From positions 10,404,001 through 10,468,000 of the forward strand of contig NC_135055.1 of the NCBI RefSeq assembly GCF_051014685.1: a stretch of 64,000 bases of DNA, written 5' to 3'. The position numbers and the translations under genes were made by a program. Source of the stretch: Ptiloglossa arizonensis (taxonomy: Eukaryota > Arthropoda > Insecta > Hymenoptera > Colletidae). Numbering within the stretch: the first letter of the stretch is position 1; each line of letters starts with the position of its first letter. This document shows positions 1 to 12,126 of this stretch, piece after piece. The notes beneath the pieces are model-generated. The model searched no databases and had not been told where the DNA came from. It worked only from the letters and a program-made list of their open reading frames with translations.

Positions 1-2169
1 ACTGCTGGAGAAAAAGATTAAGTATTAGTTAACGGAAAAATTGAAAAAAAAAGAAGAAAGAAACGTGTACGCGTAAAAATGTAAAGATTAACGTTACAGG
101 CAGTTTACATTGTTCGATTGGTCGAATGGTTCCGTTCACGAAGTCCCAGATGGAGGTCCCGGGTGAAACACGGAAAGTGCAAGATTTAAAAGAGATTCCC
201 GTGAAATTGGAATTGATTGTTCAAACGGGACAGCAGGGCGAGCTCGGGGTATAAGACGGAGGTTGAATTCTGTCGGAAACGTGGACCCGGCAAGGGGGAA
301 GCGTAGAAACGCCGAAATAGACAAATAGATAGCGGTGTACCTTAGAGAGAATCAAACAGGTGGCGTGGAATCCGAAGAAAACGAGTGAGCGTTTGGTAAG
401 AAAGAGATCCGGCTAGGAAAGGGGTGAAACGGACGAGGAAAACGATCTGCGAAAATGTCCAAAGAGACACGGCGGTCTTACAAATGTAACGATTTATTTT
501 CATTACGAGATAATTAGGAACGAGACCCGCGATTCGATTTCGTCTCAGCCCCGTGCTCTCGTGTGCTTGAACGCCCATTGCGACGTGCACACGGATACGA
601 AGCTTCGGCCAAGCAAGTCTTGCGAATTTCACCGGGGGATACACGTCTTTAATAGATGGAACTCGTCGTCGAGTTTTTTCCCTTAGATTTCGTGCAGGGA
701 ATTGGAGATTGTAAAATTTCCTGTGTTTGAAGTCGACGACCCAGTTTGCTCAGTTGGTCTTGTTTCGTAAATATTAGGTGATCGTATATTAAACGAACGA
801 TTTCTTCAACGCGCGAAATTTCTTTTAATTTGATAACTGAAAAGTGCTTCCAAATAACGTTTATCGTGTATCGATACGAACCTCGAAGGTGAACGTGTAA
901 TGTATAGTTAATGAACGAACAAATTGTGATTGGTTTGAAAAACTTTCGATTGGGAGATACGAACCTCTAAAATCTGATGAAATCGATCAAATATAGATCT
1001 CTCAGTAAAGATATGAAACATTTATTTCAGCGTGACCAAAGTGCATTGAATCGTTTGGATCATAATTTGATAAGTAAATGTTAGTTTCGATGAAACTGAA
1101 GTCGTTGACAGCGTCGTTAAGAGTTCAGCAATTTCTTCTGCAGTAATGTAATCATTTGGTAAAATACTTACATAATAGCTTATATGACGAATTGACTCTA
1201 TAAGACTTTATAGAAATTTGCTGAATTCTAATACTAGTCAATATATATCATTCGAGAAAATTGGAAGATTAAATTATGTATGTCAGGCACTAAAGGATCA
1301 CTGTTTATTTAATACACTAATATCATTTAATCGATTTAGAATAGGACATGATTTTAGGTTCAGACGTAAGTAAACACAATAAAATACGTTTTCTTTGTAC
1401 GAGAGTTTCCTTTTGCTCTCGGGAAAGTCAATTTTGAAAATTTCTAAAGTATCTTATAGTTTTCCATCTAAACTGTTATTACATTTTCAGCAAACATTCA
1501 CTATACCGTGTCCACAAACGTAATTTAATACGTATCCCCATGTTATATTTACTTCGTTAATTAACAAACCGTTGGAATTATGCTTTCAAAATTTAACGAG
1601 CTCGATCATATTGTATATTTATCAATGACAGAATTGTTGTTTAATTATCATTGTAAACACTTTTACATCGATAGGTAACGACAGTTGCCGGCGGTGACGA
1701 TTCTCGATATCGGGTTCTCGCGGACACGAAAAATCTAAAAAATTAATCTAATTACCATCGTTTCGAGTCTAATCAATTTACCAATGTTTAGCGTTCACGG
1801 TCGATAGTTCCTTGCAAGATTAACGCCCCGTGTTGGCCTTTTCCGTGGATCCGAGCATCGACTTCGAGCGAAGAGCGAACGGGATGCTTTTTCGTAGGTC
1901 GAAATTGGAAAGGGCTGAAGTGAACAATACGTAGGGGGAGTGTATCGTATCAGTGGGCAGCGAGAGGATTTTCGTGTGTCCCGGAAACTCGTGTACAGAC
2001 TCGGTTAGGGGTTGCCGGTGAGGAAAGCACGGGGGTAGGAAGGGTAACGGAGAAAGGGGAAACAGAAAGCCCACGGGGACCGAATTTGCATCCGGCAAAG
2101 CAACCTCGGACTACTTTATTTGATTGGCTGCCCACAGGGTTGCCTTCTACTCCTACACGAGCAAGCCCA
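1..2169. other. Gene-free stretch, GC-richer at both ends
   Basis: No gene is recognised here. The blocks 120-660 and 1800-2160 are richer in G and C than the AT-rich middle, and they stay open on the minus strand for 60-100 codons without any domain I recognise. They could be untranslated exon or conserved regulatory DNA of a neighbouring gene, but nothing in the sequence settles it. Confidence 0.4.
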
Positions 2170-2475
2170 CACGAAAGTACATTTCTGTATTTCTCTCTTC
2201 TCTTTTATTAAACCGCTTCTTCTCCTCGTCGTCTCCTTCTTTCCTCTTTTTTCGTTTTTTTTTTTTCTTTTTGCACCTTCTTCTGCTTCACACCGTTCCC
2301 TTCGTTTTCTCCCTTACTCTCTACTTTTGCTTCATTTTTCATACTTCCTCCGCGTTTTCCTTTGTCCCTCCTGTTCCTCACCATTCCTCCGGCTTTCTTC
2401 GTTTCATCCGTTAGTAGCCGTGTCTTCCTTCCTTTTTTCTCCTTTGACCTCAGTTTTCTTCTCGCTTTCTTTGAA
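2170..2475 (+). repeat. Long pyrimidine-rich (CT) tract
   Basis: About 300 bases are almost purely C and T on the plus strand, with a T run near 2250-2265. Bias of this kind removes stop codons and so creates long spurious frames on both strands; the Lys/Glu/Arg-rich minus-strand frame across 2208-2630 is explained this way. It is an impure low-complexity tract, not a clean microsatellite. Confidence 0.8.
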
Positions 2476-4013
2476 ATAGTCCCGGAGAAACGGTCTGCGA
2501 TTTGCAGACTATGCTGGAACCCCTTGAGCCTTCTTAGGACATTTCCTTCTGCATCTTGAATCGGATCTACGCCGCAAAAGAGTGGGGCAAGCTCCAATCT
2601 CTGTAATACTTTTACGACTGTAAGCATCAACTAGGTTGTCGTACAAACACCGACAAAATTTTCTCCTCTTCTTTGGTCGAATGACTGGTCGGTTTGAAAT
2701 ACGTGCTACAAGTATTTCTTTTTTTTTTACTATATGTAACAAGGCTAAAGTTCGATTCATAAACAGTGGAAATATTCTATTCAGTTGATTTTTTGACGAA
2801 TTATCATGGAGCGATTCACCTTCTATTGCAAACATGAGAAACGTCATTGTGAATTTCTCCGTAATTATATTTATTCGTAATGTTTCGAGTTACCTTAATA
2901 TTCTAATTTTGTCTTGGATTATTTAATAATAGAAGAGTATGAATCTTTTCAATTTTATAATAGGGAAGTTAAATGTACAGACCTTGAAGGAAAAATTTTG
3001 TATATTTATTTTAACCAATGTTCTGGTCCTTCGTATGTGGACACCCTTTAAAGTATTCTTTAACTTATAATGTTACAATACAAGTTATGCGATAGTACTT
3101 AATTTTTTTTTATACTACTTACACATTCATATATTATTGTCTTACATTTATTTGCATGTATAAAATTTTAAATATAATGTCACGAAGAATTTAAAGACGA
3201 TTTCAACGCAAAGTTATAGAAGTAAATAATGCAACTTAAAAAGGTTAAAATTAACGTAATAAAAATCTCAAAATTCTTGGTATTAAAATTAAATATGCAC
3301 AGGAAACGAGGTTAGCATCAAGGGGTTAATCAATCGACACGGAAATATAAAAAGTATTATTTATTTCATTACAGTGGTTCTTCATTTTGAATTACCAACC
3401 ATTAACAATGAGAATTTTATCTCTTTATTTGTTATTTCGAATATTCAACAAAATGTAGTAATATATTATACTTACTAACAGGCCGGCGAAATTATCGAAT
3501 TTATTATACAAACAATTATTTTAAAGTAATTGTTCAATTTGTGAGATATCGTTTTAATTAATGTAATTAAGTTTTATGGTAAATAAATGAGCATAAATCA
3601 TTAATTATAATTAAACAACGTTTTAGGTTAAATAATCAAGAAAGATTGTTTTATAATACAGATATTTAATCAGTCTATACCAATAAAATTTTATTTCCAT
3701 CGAATCATCGAGTCGCAAAAAATCATTTATTTATTACTTCCGCTTTGTTGCTCGTCTTCGAGCATAAGTACTCTAGAAAATTCCTTGAACGTTATTTATA
3801 TATCTATAAATTAATTACTACTCAAACTGAACGACAAATGACCAAACCTATTAAATGATCCTAGAGAAGAGAAACACAGAGGTATCGAAACCTTTCGTTA
3901 ATACATACTTCGATTTACTAGATCGTTTCGAAACGACACAATGTTCCTTTCGTGTATGGACGATCGTCGAATAATTACCATATGTTAATTCTTCAGTTGC
4001 CATTTATTCTCAG
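2476..4013. other. Gene-free AT-rich stretch
   Basis: From about 2640 the DNA is strongly AT-rich with stops in every frame. I see no gene, repeat pair or RNA gene in it. Confidence 0.4.
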
Positions 4014-4117
4014 CGTGTAGCTGAGCAAGTGTGAAATCGTGTGCACCGGGGTTGTAAAGCCCAGAGTGTCAACCGGAAGTCCTGGACCAGCCTGCAAGAA
4101 CGAAGACACACGACAAG
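4014..4117 (+). other. Candidate non-coding exon flanked by splice-like sites
   Basis: A 104-base segment of higher GC content follows a pyrimidine-rich stretch ending in TTATTCTCAG, a good acceptor, and is followed by AAG|GTAAAC, a good donor. All three frames hit a stop within the first few codons, so if it is an exon it would be untranslated leader or long non-coding RNA. The higher GC content continues to about 4400, so the segment may simply be part of a conserved block. The call rests on splice-site appearance alone. Confidence 0.2.
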
Positions 4118-6345
4118 GTAAACTTTGGCTTTTAATGACTGCGCCTGAGACACCGATCGATTTCTGTTCTGTCCATCGGCGATTCTCCACGTCGGAATAA
4201 TCATCCGGTTTAATAAAAACGGCTTATCCACGAAACAATGGACTGTCGCTTGCAGAATGGCCGCCGTGCCCGACGAGGCATCACAGAGACTGCACCGCAG
4301 TCCCTTCCCACGCCAAAGTACTCGCCTATCTGCTTTACTCCACTCGATATTAAGCGATTTTTGCTTTGGCGAAACGAAGTATCCCGTTGCCCCTCCATCC
4401 TTCCCCACTCTTAGAGAGATTCTTCTTAGATGAATTCTATCGTGGACTTTGACGATGAATTGGAAAGGCCCGGTGAATCTTATAACAGTGTCAACTCTTT
4501 GAACACCTAATCATCTTTATCGTTGGGCAAACTTCGAGATCCCTAAGCACAGTGACAAAGACAGATTAAAAACTTTAATTATAGAGAAGTGCTGATTTCC
4601 TTATAGCTTCGTGCTCTGTTTCTTTTCTCATCATCGTTATAGAGGAGACGGATAACTCTAGTGATAAATGATAGGAAAGGAGGATACCGCGACGTGTACG
4701 AAGCAAATGTTACGTTTCGAGTGCTGTTTTTGAGTTTCTATTGAAACGAAACATTTGTCATTGAAATTAATCTACGAAAATAAAGCACATGGCGTTACAA
4801 GGAGGACAAAAAGTAGCGAGGAATGAAAGATAAATATTACGAGAAGGAGATTTTGCGCCTCGAAGTAAATTAGGATGATCAGTTTTGAGAGAAACGGTAT
4901 TCGAAGTCGGTCGAGTTAGTGCGTTCATTGTGAAATACTTCATTTTATTACTCAAATTCTAATTTTGATTCCTTACTCGAAACATTTATTTGGATAAATA
5001 TTTTGTCCACATCCGATCGAGAATTATTTAGCACGAATAGTATTAATTATCAGTTTCTACCGGACACGCCGTACAATATCGAGTCATAGTAATTTAAATG
5101 ACAAAATTTATTGAACAACCTATTATTCTTGATTTTTTTCAATGTCATTGGCAAGGTATGGAGAAAGCATTTTATTTCGCAGAATTTCAAAACAGTTTTG
5201 TACTCCGATAAGCAGATTCGTTAGACACGGACACTTTTCATTTATTATTTCAATGCTACAATCGTAATAAGAACGCTATTTAATTTCAACATATTAGCTC
5301 ATACTTCTCTTTGCAAATGTTTTATTTCAAACTCGAGTTCCACACGTTTTGTATCTAGAAAGATGTTTGTTTGTTTTCGAGGGGAATTAAAACAGGCTCT
5401 TTTCGTGTTTTAAGCTGTACAAATATTGCTGTAGGATATTTTATTAATTAGCTAATGGTCGACGCGTTTTTCTCTCTGCCCGTCTACGTATTATAATTTA
5501 ATATGTAAATTGAGAAAATGCTTGAAACCGTGAAAACTTAGTACTGGAAAAGAAACATCGTATTATTAGGTACATATATCGTTACATATCGTATCATTAT
5601 TATAAATTAAATAGAGAAGCTTCGAACATCTGAATTTCTCAATTTGTAACTAATTATCTTGGATGTAACTTATAAGTAAGAATTAAAGTTTCTTTGTAGG
5701 ACGACGTAAAGTGGATTGTAACGGTATTAATAAATTTCAACGATAAACAAAAAATATTTTTTTCGGTTATTTATTCGTTGATGAAATTGTTGAAAAGAGA
5801 AATTATTAATTGGACTTTTCCGAGGAAACACAATTGTACAAATTGGTTAAATATACAAACTCAATGTTTCATCCATAATTTTAGATTTCTTTGGGATTTT
5901 GAATTGTAATACATATTGAAATTAATATACATTACTTAATTGTGTATCAAGGCTGTACAATTGGCAGCCCAGTAGGTACGCCCTTAAAATAATTATACAT
6001 TGGTCATTTGCACAATTTTGTTATTCAATAAGTGAATTTAACGGTTTCTCACTGGTGCAACGTCAAAAAAAAAACAAGAAAAAAAATAGAACAATTAATT
6101 TTGAGAACCAAGTAGATCATACTTTCTCTAGACAAATATTTTTTCTGTATAAATTGTTATATCTTCTACTATATCCGATCAATAAAGTAAAATGTTCTAT
6201 TTATTAAACATATATTCTATAAATTCTCTGCGTTTCATAAGTCCTTGAATTCTTGAGATTCTGGGAATTTACTGTGTTTCTTTCAAAAGCAAAAAGGATA
6301 GTAATGTTAATGATATTACATTACTGTGCGATCATTTGTTGAGTT
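4118..6345. other. Gene-free stretch
   Basis: The block 4118-4400 remains GC-richer, and the rest is AT-rich. No coding frame with a recognisable domain, no tRNA-like A/B box pair and no terminal-repeat pair was found. Confidence 0.4.
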
Positions 6346-6870
6346 TCATTTCTTAACGATGCTTAAACTGTAGTGTTTACGAAGAATTATGTCAAGCAGT
6401 GAAACTTTGCTACTGTGAATTCTCTGTGTTTGCTCTTCGGAGACATACTTATGCGTGTTCATTATGGATTCGGGGTTACCCACAGAACTTAATGGTTTCT
6501 CGATAATAATAGTTCTCCAGTCATTGTAGCGGTATCTTGGACTTTGGTCCTTTCTCGAAAGTGATGGAACTGCCCGCATTGAGTTACAGCAAGTTCTGCT
6601 CTTCTACCACAAAAGACAGACCCAACTGGAAATGACTGGCTCTTGTAAATTCATTATTAGTTTGTCTTTGTTCGTAACATTTGAAGAATCGAATATGTTT
6701 CCTCGTATCATCGCTCTAAGAACGGTTACTTTTAAGACAAGTGTTCAAATGTTACTAGGGTAACGTATCTTCGTTAAAACTAATCCAATTCTCGTATAAA
6801 ATATCGTAGAAATTTTCTAAATTGCTAAAAAGAGTATGCTTGTTGATATAATAAATAAGTCACGAATTAA
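6346..6870 (-). pseudogene. Degenerate, unrecognised reading frame
   Basis: Read on the minus strand from about 6870, one frame runs some 175 codons to the TGA at 6346 with only three internal stops. Random AT-rich DNA of this composition would be expected to give roughly three times as many. The last 77 codons are fully open and have ordinary mixed amino-acid use, including the segment RKDQSPRYRYNDW. About 106 codons before the end there is a cysteine-bearing stretch (VCLLW, then KSRTCCNS, with CGQFHHF in the next frame) that faintly recalls the Cys-rich tail of piggyBac-type transposases. That match is too loose to name the protein. It could be a decayed host exon, a transposon remnant or a chance open frame. 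Confidence 0.2.
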
Positions 6871-9605
6871 CGATCAGTCTTAAACAAACAACATTTATTA
6901 GTAAAATAAAATACACTGTATTTATCAATGTACAGGTTTCTCATGTGTTTAATTTAGGTAATTATTGTTTTCCATTAAGTCTATTTATTATTTGGGTACC
7001 ATCGGTATATTGTTTAATCGAGTAAAAACAATACGTACGATACGAGACTTGCAAATGAATTTTATTTGTTTTTCTCTCCAAGTAACGATTAAAATCATGC
7101 GTTACAATTATCCTTACTATTATTGTGTCTTTTAATACTTTTCTATTGTCTGTATTATATATTTTTTTACCATTAAAAGGAATTGCAAATGAATAGGATT
7201 GTATCATTCACACTGTTTACTTTTTTTGCTTCATATTTTAGTTCGTATTCACGATAGTATCCGACTACGTACACTTGTTCTGGGTCAATTATCAAGAAAT
7301 TGTTTGAGGATGTTATTTCAAAGTCAAAAACGTTTAGAGAAAAGAATTTTTCTTGTTAACATAATCAATAAATACAAATACATAATTATTTGTTCGACCG
7401 CAATTATTGATATTTTACAAACAAAAAGAAATTTTTAAATTTTAATTTCAAAGTTTGAAATCACAGAATTTACTCTGACAACGGTTTAGAGTTTAGTTCG
7501 TTGAAGAAAAACCAAGGGAATTGTGTAGATTCGTACAGCCAGTTCGGACTACTTCAATCGACAACAAAATCGTGACTTTACTACGATAGTCGATAATTGT
7601 GAAGGCCAGAATCAATGGGTTTGGGATTTGGATGAGGGGAGGGAGAGGGTGGTCGAATCGAGACGATTCTGTTTTCCGCGATCCATCTTTATTCGAAACT
7701 AAGTGGAAGTACGATCTGTCTCAAACCCTATATGATGAAGAGTGGGTTGGGTGCTCATAGGCGTAACCAGTTTTCCATGGCGGGGAGTGTAATACCTTCC
7801 TTTAACGAATTGAAATTCTGGAAAAAATTGTGGAGCAATTCGATTGTACATCGATGTACTTTCCTTGGAAAGAAAAGGAACAATAATCACAGACGTTTGC
7901 TTGCTGGAACAACGTACCACGTACTGTTTGTTATCGTCTTCAGTGTTGTTACTGAAAACATCGAGTCATTCGCATAAATCAGTCGACGCAAACAGTTATA
8001 TAGCATAGCTACGTCAATGGTATAAAGTAAATTGACTAAAACCGACTTTTATAAAAGGTACATAACATTTTCACAAATATGGATACAAACCAATAAGCGG
8101 GACTTATTTAAAAAACAATTATTTTCTGCATTAAAATGTATCTAAAAATGCATCGTTTGTTAACTCGTAAGTAACATAATTACATGGATAATGGATTAGT
8201 TTTTTTTACAATATCGACATCCCTGCAGACAATATAATGATATGAAAATGCTCTTAAGCTTGCCTCGAAATAAACGATCGACAATTTAAAGATTGTTTAT
8301 AAATAAAACTTAATTTCGCAAGATCGCAAGATACATTTTTAAAACAATAATCTCTTACATTTGAACGGGTCGTTTTCAAACTTTTTTATTTCGATTTTTA
8401 AATCGTATTATTCGGTGGAATTCGTGTTTGTAACTCTGAAATACTTCGTTAAAAATTCGAACGATCGATCGATGGATGTATAAAAAATTGTTTACGAAAA
8501 CACGGGGAAGTAAAATATCGAAATTTCTAGAGTATTTGTATCTTTATTCGTTACGCCTATGGGAAGGATTTTCCCCTTGATTTCCACTCGAGGTTGGCAA
8601 CTTCGTATCTCCATTCTAGGTTCCACTTGATCGAATTAATCCATTCCCAATCTAATCAAATCGCGTGAATGTCTAATTTCACACACGATCCGTTTTCGTC
8701 GCGCGTCTTGTCGATACTTCCGTATCGAATGCTTCGTTCACATGTGCACGCTAATAGTGCCCAATTACTTGGAACGTTTGCGCTGATAGACTTTCCTCGT
8801 AAGAATGAGTAAATACACTCCCTCGAGGTTGCGTTTACTGTTCGCTTTATGTACGCGATACACTTCGTTTCGAGATCCGATCCGATGTTGCATTCGCGAC
8901 CATTGCGGTTTCTCTTTATCGATTTTATTATTATTCTTTTCGTTTAGACTCGATCGTCGATTAGCGAAAATAATTCGTGAACATTTTCGATCAACGAATT
9001 TCTTTTTTAATTTAATTATTTTATTTCAAGTCACGTGTCCCCTTTTAGGGTATCAGCGACCATATTTTGCGCAGTTCATTTTGTAAGGTTAGCTAATCTA
9101 AACCGATTTGAATCGTTTTCTTATAATAGGTTGACGATTCCTTGGGGGAGATTAGTTTATTATCGTACGATGACTACAATTTTAAGTTTTGTACAGATAT
9201 ATTGGAATGTTGTAACCATTAGTTTCTATCAATCTTGTGTATATGGATTTCTTAATATTTTAATATCCAAAATCTTTTTGCCTGTCATGTACTCATTTTT
9301 GATACAATTTTCTGTATTTTCTATACAAATTAATATCATTTACCGAAAAAATAGAACCAAGGTCGAAACGATATTATGCAATACACGTTTTTGTTTCTTT
9401 TCTTCGCTCGTTTAAAATAGAGGGGAAACAATTTTAGATTTTTTTTACCGTAATGTTAATCAACGCGTCGCTCTTACAGCCACAAAATATCTATTTACTC
9501 GGTGGTAAGATAAGTTTATTAGAATTTGCGCTATGTTTTTCTAAATTACCACGCAATATTTGTTTGTAATTTCGTTTCGTTTTTTTTTCCCTTAAATGCG
9601 TTTAC
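6871..9605. other. Gene-free stretch with one distant 12-bp inverted word pair
   Basis: Only short unrecognised frames are present. The 12-mer CATAGGCGTAAC at 7756-7767 recurs inverted at 8550-8561. It may mark the ends of a decayed transposon, but the flanks beyond the 12 bases do not pair convincingly. Confidence 0.35.
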
Positions 9606-9639
9606 CTTGGAGAAGACCCGAAACTAGGCTCGAAACGTT
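9606..9639 (+). other. Hammerhead-like core motif, copy 1
   Basis: The segment reads GGAGAAGACCC, a short loop, then GGCTCGAAACGTT. This is one of three diverged copies in the window (also near 25099 and 55220) of a motif whose majority reading is CTGATGAAG, a G/C stem and CGAAACG. That is the order of parts in a hammerhead ribozyme core: CUGAnGA, stem II, GAAA. Here the CTGATGA half is mutated and stem II is imperfect. Such cores are known in the terminal repeats of Penelope-like and other retroelements. Activity is not claimed. Confidence 0.3.
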
Positions 9640-9674
9640 AAATCGATTTTTGTAATAAAGTTTACTGTACGTAA

Positions 9675-10340
9675 ATGGGTACAAAAAGTATTTGTAAACT
9701 TCGTTTTTTGGCGATACTTTTACACAGACAAAGTGATATATTAACAAAAATTGTATTCGTTAACAGTATATTATATGCTGGAATAATGTGCCGAGTAACA
9801 ATTTTTAATAATGCGCTAAGAAAAAATGACACAGAAAATATAAAAATTTGGAGGCCAAAAAGTATTTGTACAGTTTGTTTCATCACCATAATTCCCTGAC
9901 TTCAATCCTATTGAAAATAAATGGTAACACTTGTTGGACATAGAAATCAGGAAACGGAAGATATCAAACAAAACTTGAAATTAGTTAGTTTAGAAAAATG
10001 GGCCAAAATATCACACGTAACAACTAAAAAACTAGTGGAATCAATGCCATGAAGATTGCAAGCTATTAGTAATGCCAAAGGTTTGCATAACAAATATTAA
10101 TTATAGTGTACAGTTTAATCGCACACATTCTATTAGAAGTAAAGTGTACAAATATTTTGTTGACTTTTAAATTTACTCATTTTTTGTATTATTTTTTGAT
10201 AACACTATTAAAAATTGTTACTTAGTACATTATCTTAGCACATCATAGGCTATCAATGAATACGATTTTCGTTAACGATTCATTTGTTTGTATAAAAGTA
10301 TCATTAAACGACCAGGTGTACAAATATTTTTTTGACCCAC
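9675..10340 (+). mobile_element. Tc1-like DNA transposon relic with IR/DR ends
   Basis: The ends 9675-9699 and 10316-10340 are inverted copies (TGGGT, an A-run, then TATTTGTA; about 20 of 25 positions agree). The similarity continues inward for about 200 bp: the reverse complement of 10145-10340 aligns with 9675-9875 through shared words such as GATACTTTTA and GTAACAATTTTTAATA. Each arm has a second, inner copy of the end motif (near 9855-9875 and 10145-10167), some 170-180 bp inside the outer one. This IR/DR layout is known from several Tc1-family elements. Between the arms only the C-terminal part of a transposase remains, so the element is internally deleted and non-autonomous. Confidence 0.8.
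9886..10100 (+). pseudogene. Tc1-type transposase, C-terminal fragment
   Basis: The frame begins with FPDFNPIENKW, the hallmark PDxNPIExxW segment that carries the last catalytic acidic residue of Tc1-type DDE transposases. It goes on to LEKWAKIS, TTKKLVESMP and a terminal AKGLHNKY followed by stop, closely resembling the usual Tc1 C-terminus (KKLVESMPRR...KGxxTKY). It is broken by in-frame stops after NKW and MESMP-like SMP, and by one frameshift near 9970. The N-terminal DNA-binding region and the first two catalytic acids are absent. It lies inside the element spanning 9675-10340, in the expected orientation just before the right inverted repeat. Confidence 0.85.
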
Positions 10341-12089
10341 GCAATTGTCTTATTTCGCGTATCTGTTGCGTTTGTTGCAACGGAGTAACGATGATTCGCG
10401 ATTTTAACCTTTAACTATGGAAGCTTTGTTTTCGTTGAAAATTGTATCTTTTCGTTCGATCGAAAACGAGCAAACGGTATGAAAATAAATTGACAAAACC
10501 ATTGCGAGCGGTGCTCCTGAAGGAACTTTTTTCAAACCGAGACCACGGAAGAATTGCAGGAAACTCGAAGAAGTAAAACTTGAAGTCGTGGGGGTGGGGG
10601 GTGACGTTCGAATACAACGTGACGCAAATTCGAAAATGCTGGTTTACGAATATGAAATACGAAACCTTTTCGCTATCCGGGCGTTTACAGAGGAAATCAC
10701 GGCTCAGAGGAGCGTGCTTAGCGGTTTGATGTCGCCGTGAAGTTAATTACGAACGGAGATGCAGATCGCGCGTATTAAATGTGTGTTAATTGACCATTTG
10801 ATGCTGAAATTACAATATTGTTGAAACCTCCTCTGTACTACCAGAGGAACGTAGCGTGAGTTTCCAACTTTGAGAATATCAAGCACCTATTTCGTCACAC
10901 GAATCGTTAACGCATTTGGAAGTTATCGTCGAGAAAATGTTGTAAAGTTTATCGAAACACGCGACATCCGTTGATTGCGCTCCGATCAAATGGAATGCGC
11001 GCGTAGCAACGATATAAAATTGGAAACTGAACGCGTTTGACGTCGATTTTCATAAAATATTTCAACGTAATCGAAGCACCTATGAATAACGATAGGTATT
11101 AATTCTTTGGGAACCCCTGTGTCTCGAGCAACTGAAATTACATACAAAGTAAACAATAGTAACGATAAAAAGTATATTCCGAGAACACTCTTCTTGAAAC
11201 ATTATTGTACTCGATCGTTTAATTATACCTTCAAAAATTTCGTCTTCCAATTTTCTGTTCAACGTAGTCGCCAAAGGGATTGTAAGTACGAAAATAAGAA
11301 ATAAAAAAGACGCGCAACGGTAAGTTTTAATAACAAATATTTTCGTTCCTCGAGGTGTAAAATCCCCGAAGAAATTTAAGAGCGATTGTATCTTCGAAAC
11401 ACGAACACAAGCCGTGGCGACGGGAAAACGTTTATTCTATTATACGTTGGTGAGTTTTAGTTACAAAAGACAATACGATTTACAGATACATTCCAGGCAC
11501 AGTTGGATCGTTACGCTGGCCATTGTCTCTGCTTGGAAATACTAGAAGGGTGCAAGATGAATCTAAGGTTCAAGAACCGGATTATTTCAGTAATTTTTAA
11601 TTACGACGAATTTTGTTCGAAATTCACGATTATAAAAATTCTTCATCGATTATTACAGAACGTACGAGAAATGCTTAAGTTAACTTCAAAATTGTAACAT
11701 TATTATTCGATACCTGATTGCTGTGGTTCGATAAGGTAAGGTTTCGATCTCTTGTAGAACAATGTGTACCTGAAGGATAACGGAGAGCTTATTCGTTTGT
11801 TTTTAGAATTTTTTAAAGACAAAACTGATTGACGACATAGTAAACCCAATTCTTGTTTCTTATTTTAGTCTTACGATAATCGAAATCGGTCGATGTTTTC
11901 GAATCTAACGATATATAACGCTCGAGGAGATCACACCGACCCGGTAATTCCGATTAGCCATAAAGTATCAAAGCCTCCGGGGCGATTTTATTCTCGCTCT
12001 CTTTGTCGAAGTAATTTCGCAAGAACGACACATTCCTTGGAGAAATATGAAAGTTCGAAAGGAGGATAGCAAAGCCAACGTTGACTTAC
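10341..12089. other. Gene-free stretch
   Basis: Mixed composition with several open frames of about 60 codons (for example 11107-11304 and 11503-11697 on the plus strand). None carries a domain or a convincing exon context. The segment 11490-11580 is GC-richer and open in more than one frame, so it may be an exon, but I cannot choose a frame. Confidence 0.35.
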
Positions 12090-12126
12090 CTCTTAAAAAG
12101 GATACAATTTTACCAACGATCCTCAT
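12090..12126 (-). CDS. Candidate first coding exon of an unidentified minus-strand gene
   Basis: On the minus strand an ATG with the context GCGGCCATGA begins the frame MRIVGKIVSFLR. It is cut one base into the next codon by AAGAG|GTAAGT, a near-perfect 5' splice site (exon end at 12090, intron from 12089 downward). Upstream on the same strand is a GC-richer block up to about 12720 that would suit a 5' UTR and promoter. The short peptide begins like a basic/hydrophobic leader, but I do not recognise the protein, and no following exon was identified in the 12 kb downstream on that strand. An alternative is that start and donor coincide by chance in GC-richer DNA. Confidence 0.25.

Noticed and set aside
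2208..2630. 140-codon Lys/Glu/Arg-rich minus-strand frame
   Set aside because: It runs through the complement of a CT-rich tract; composition alone keeps it open and no domain is present.
9662..9899. Overlapping ~75-codon frames on both strands
   Set aside because: They lie within the left inverted arm of the Tc1-like element and are a by-product of it.
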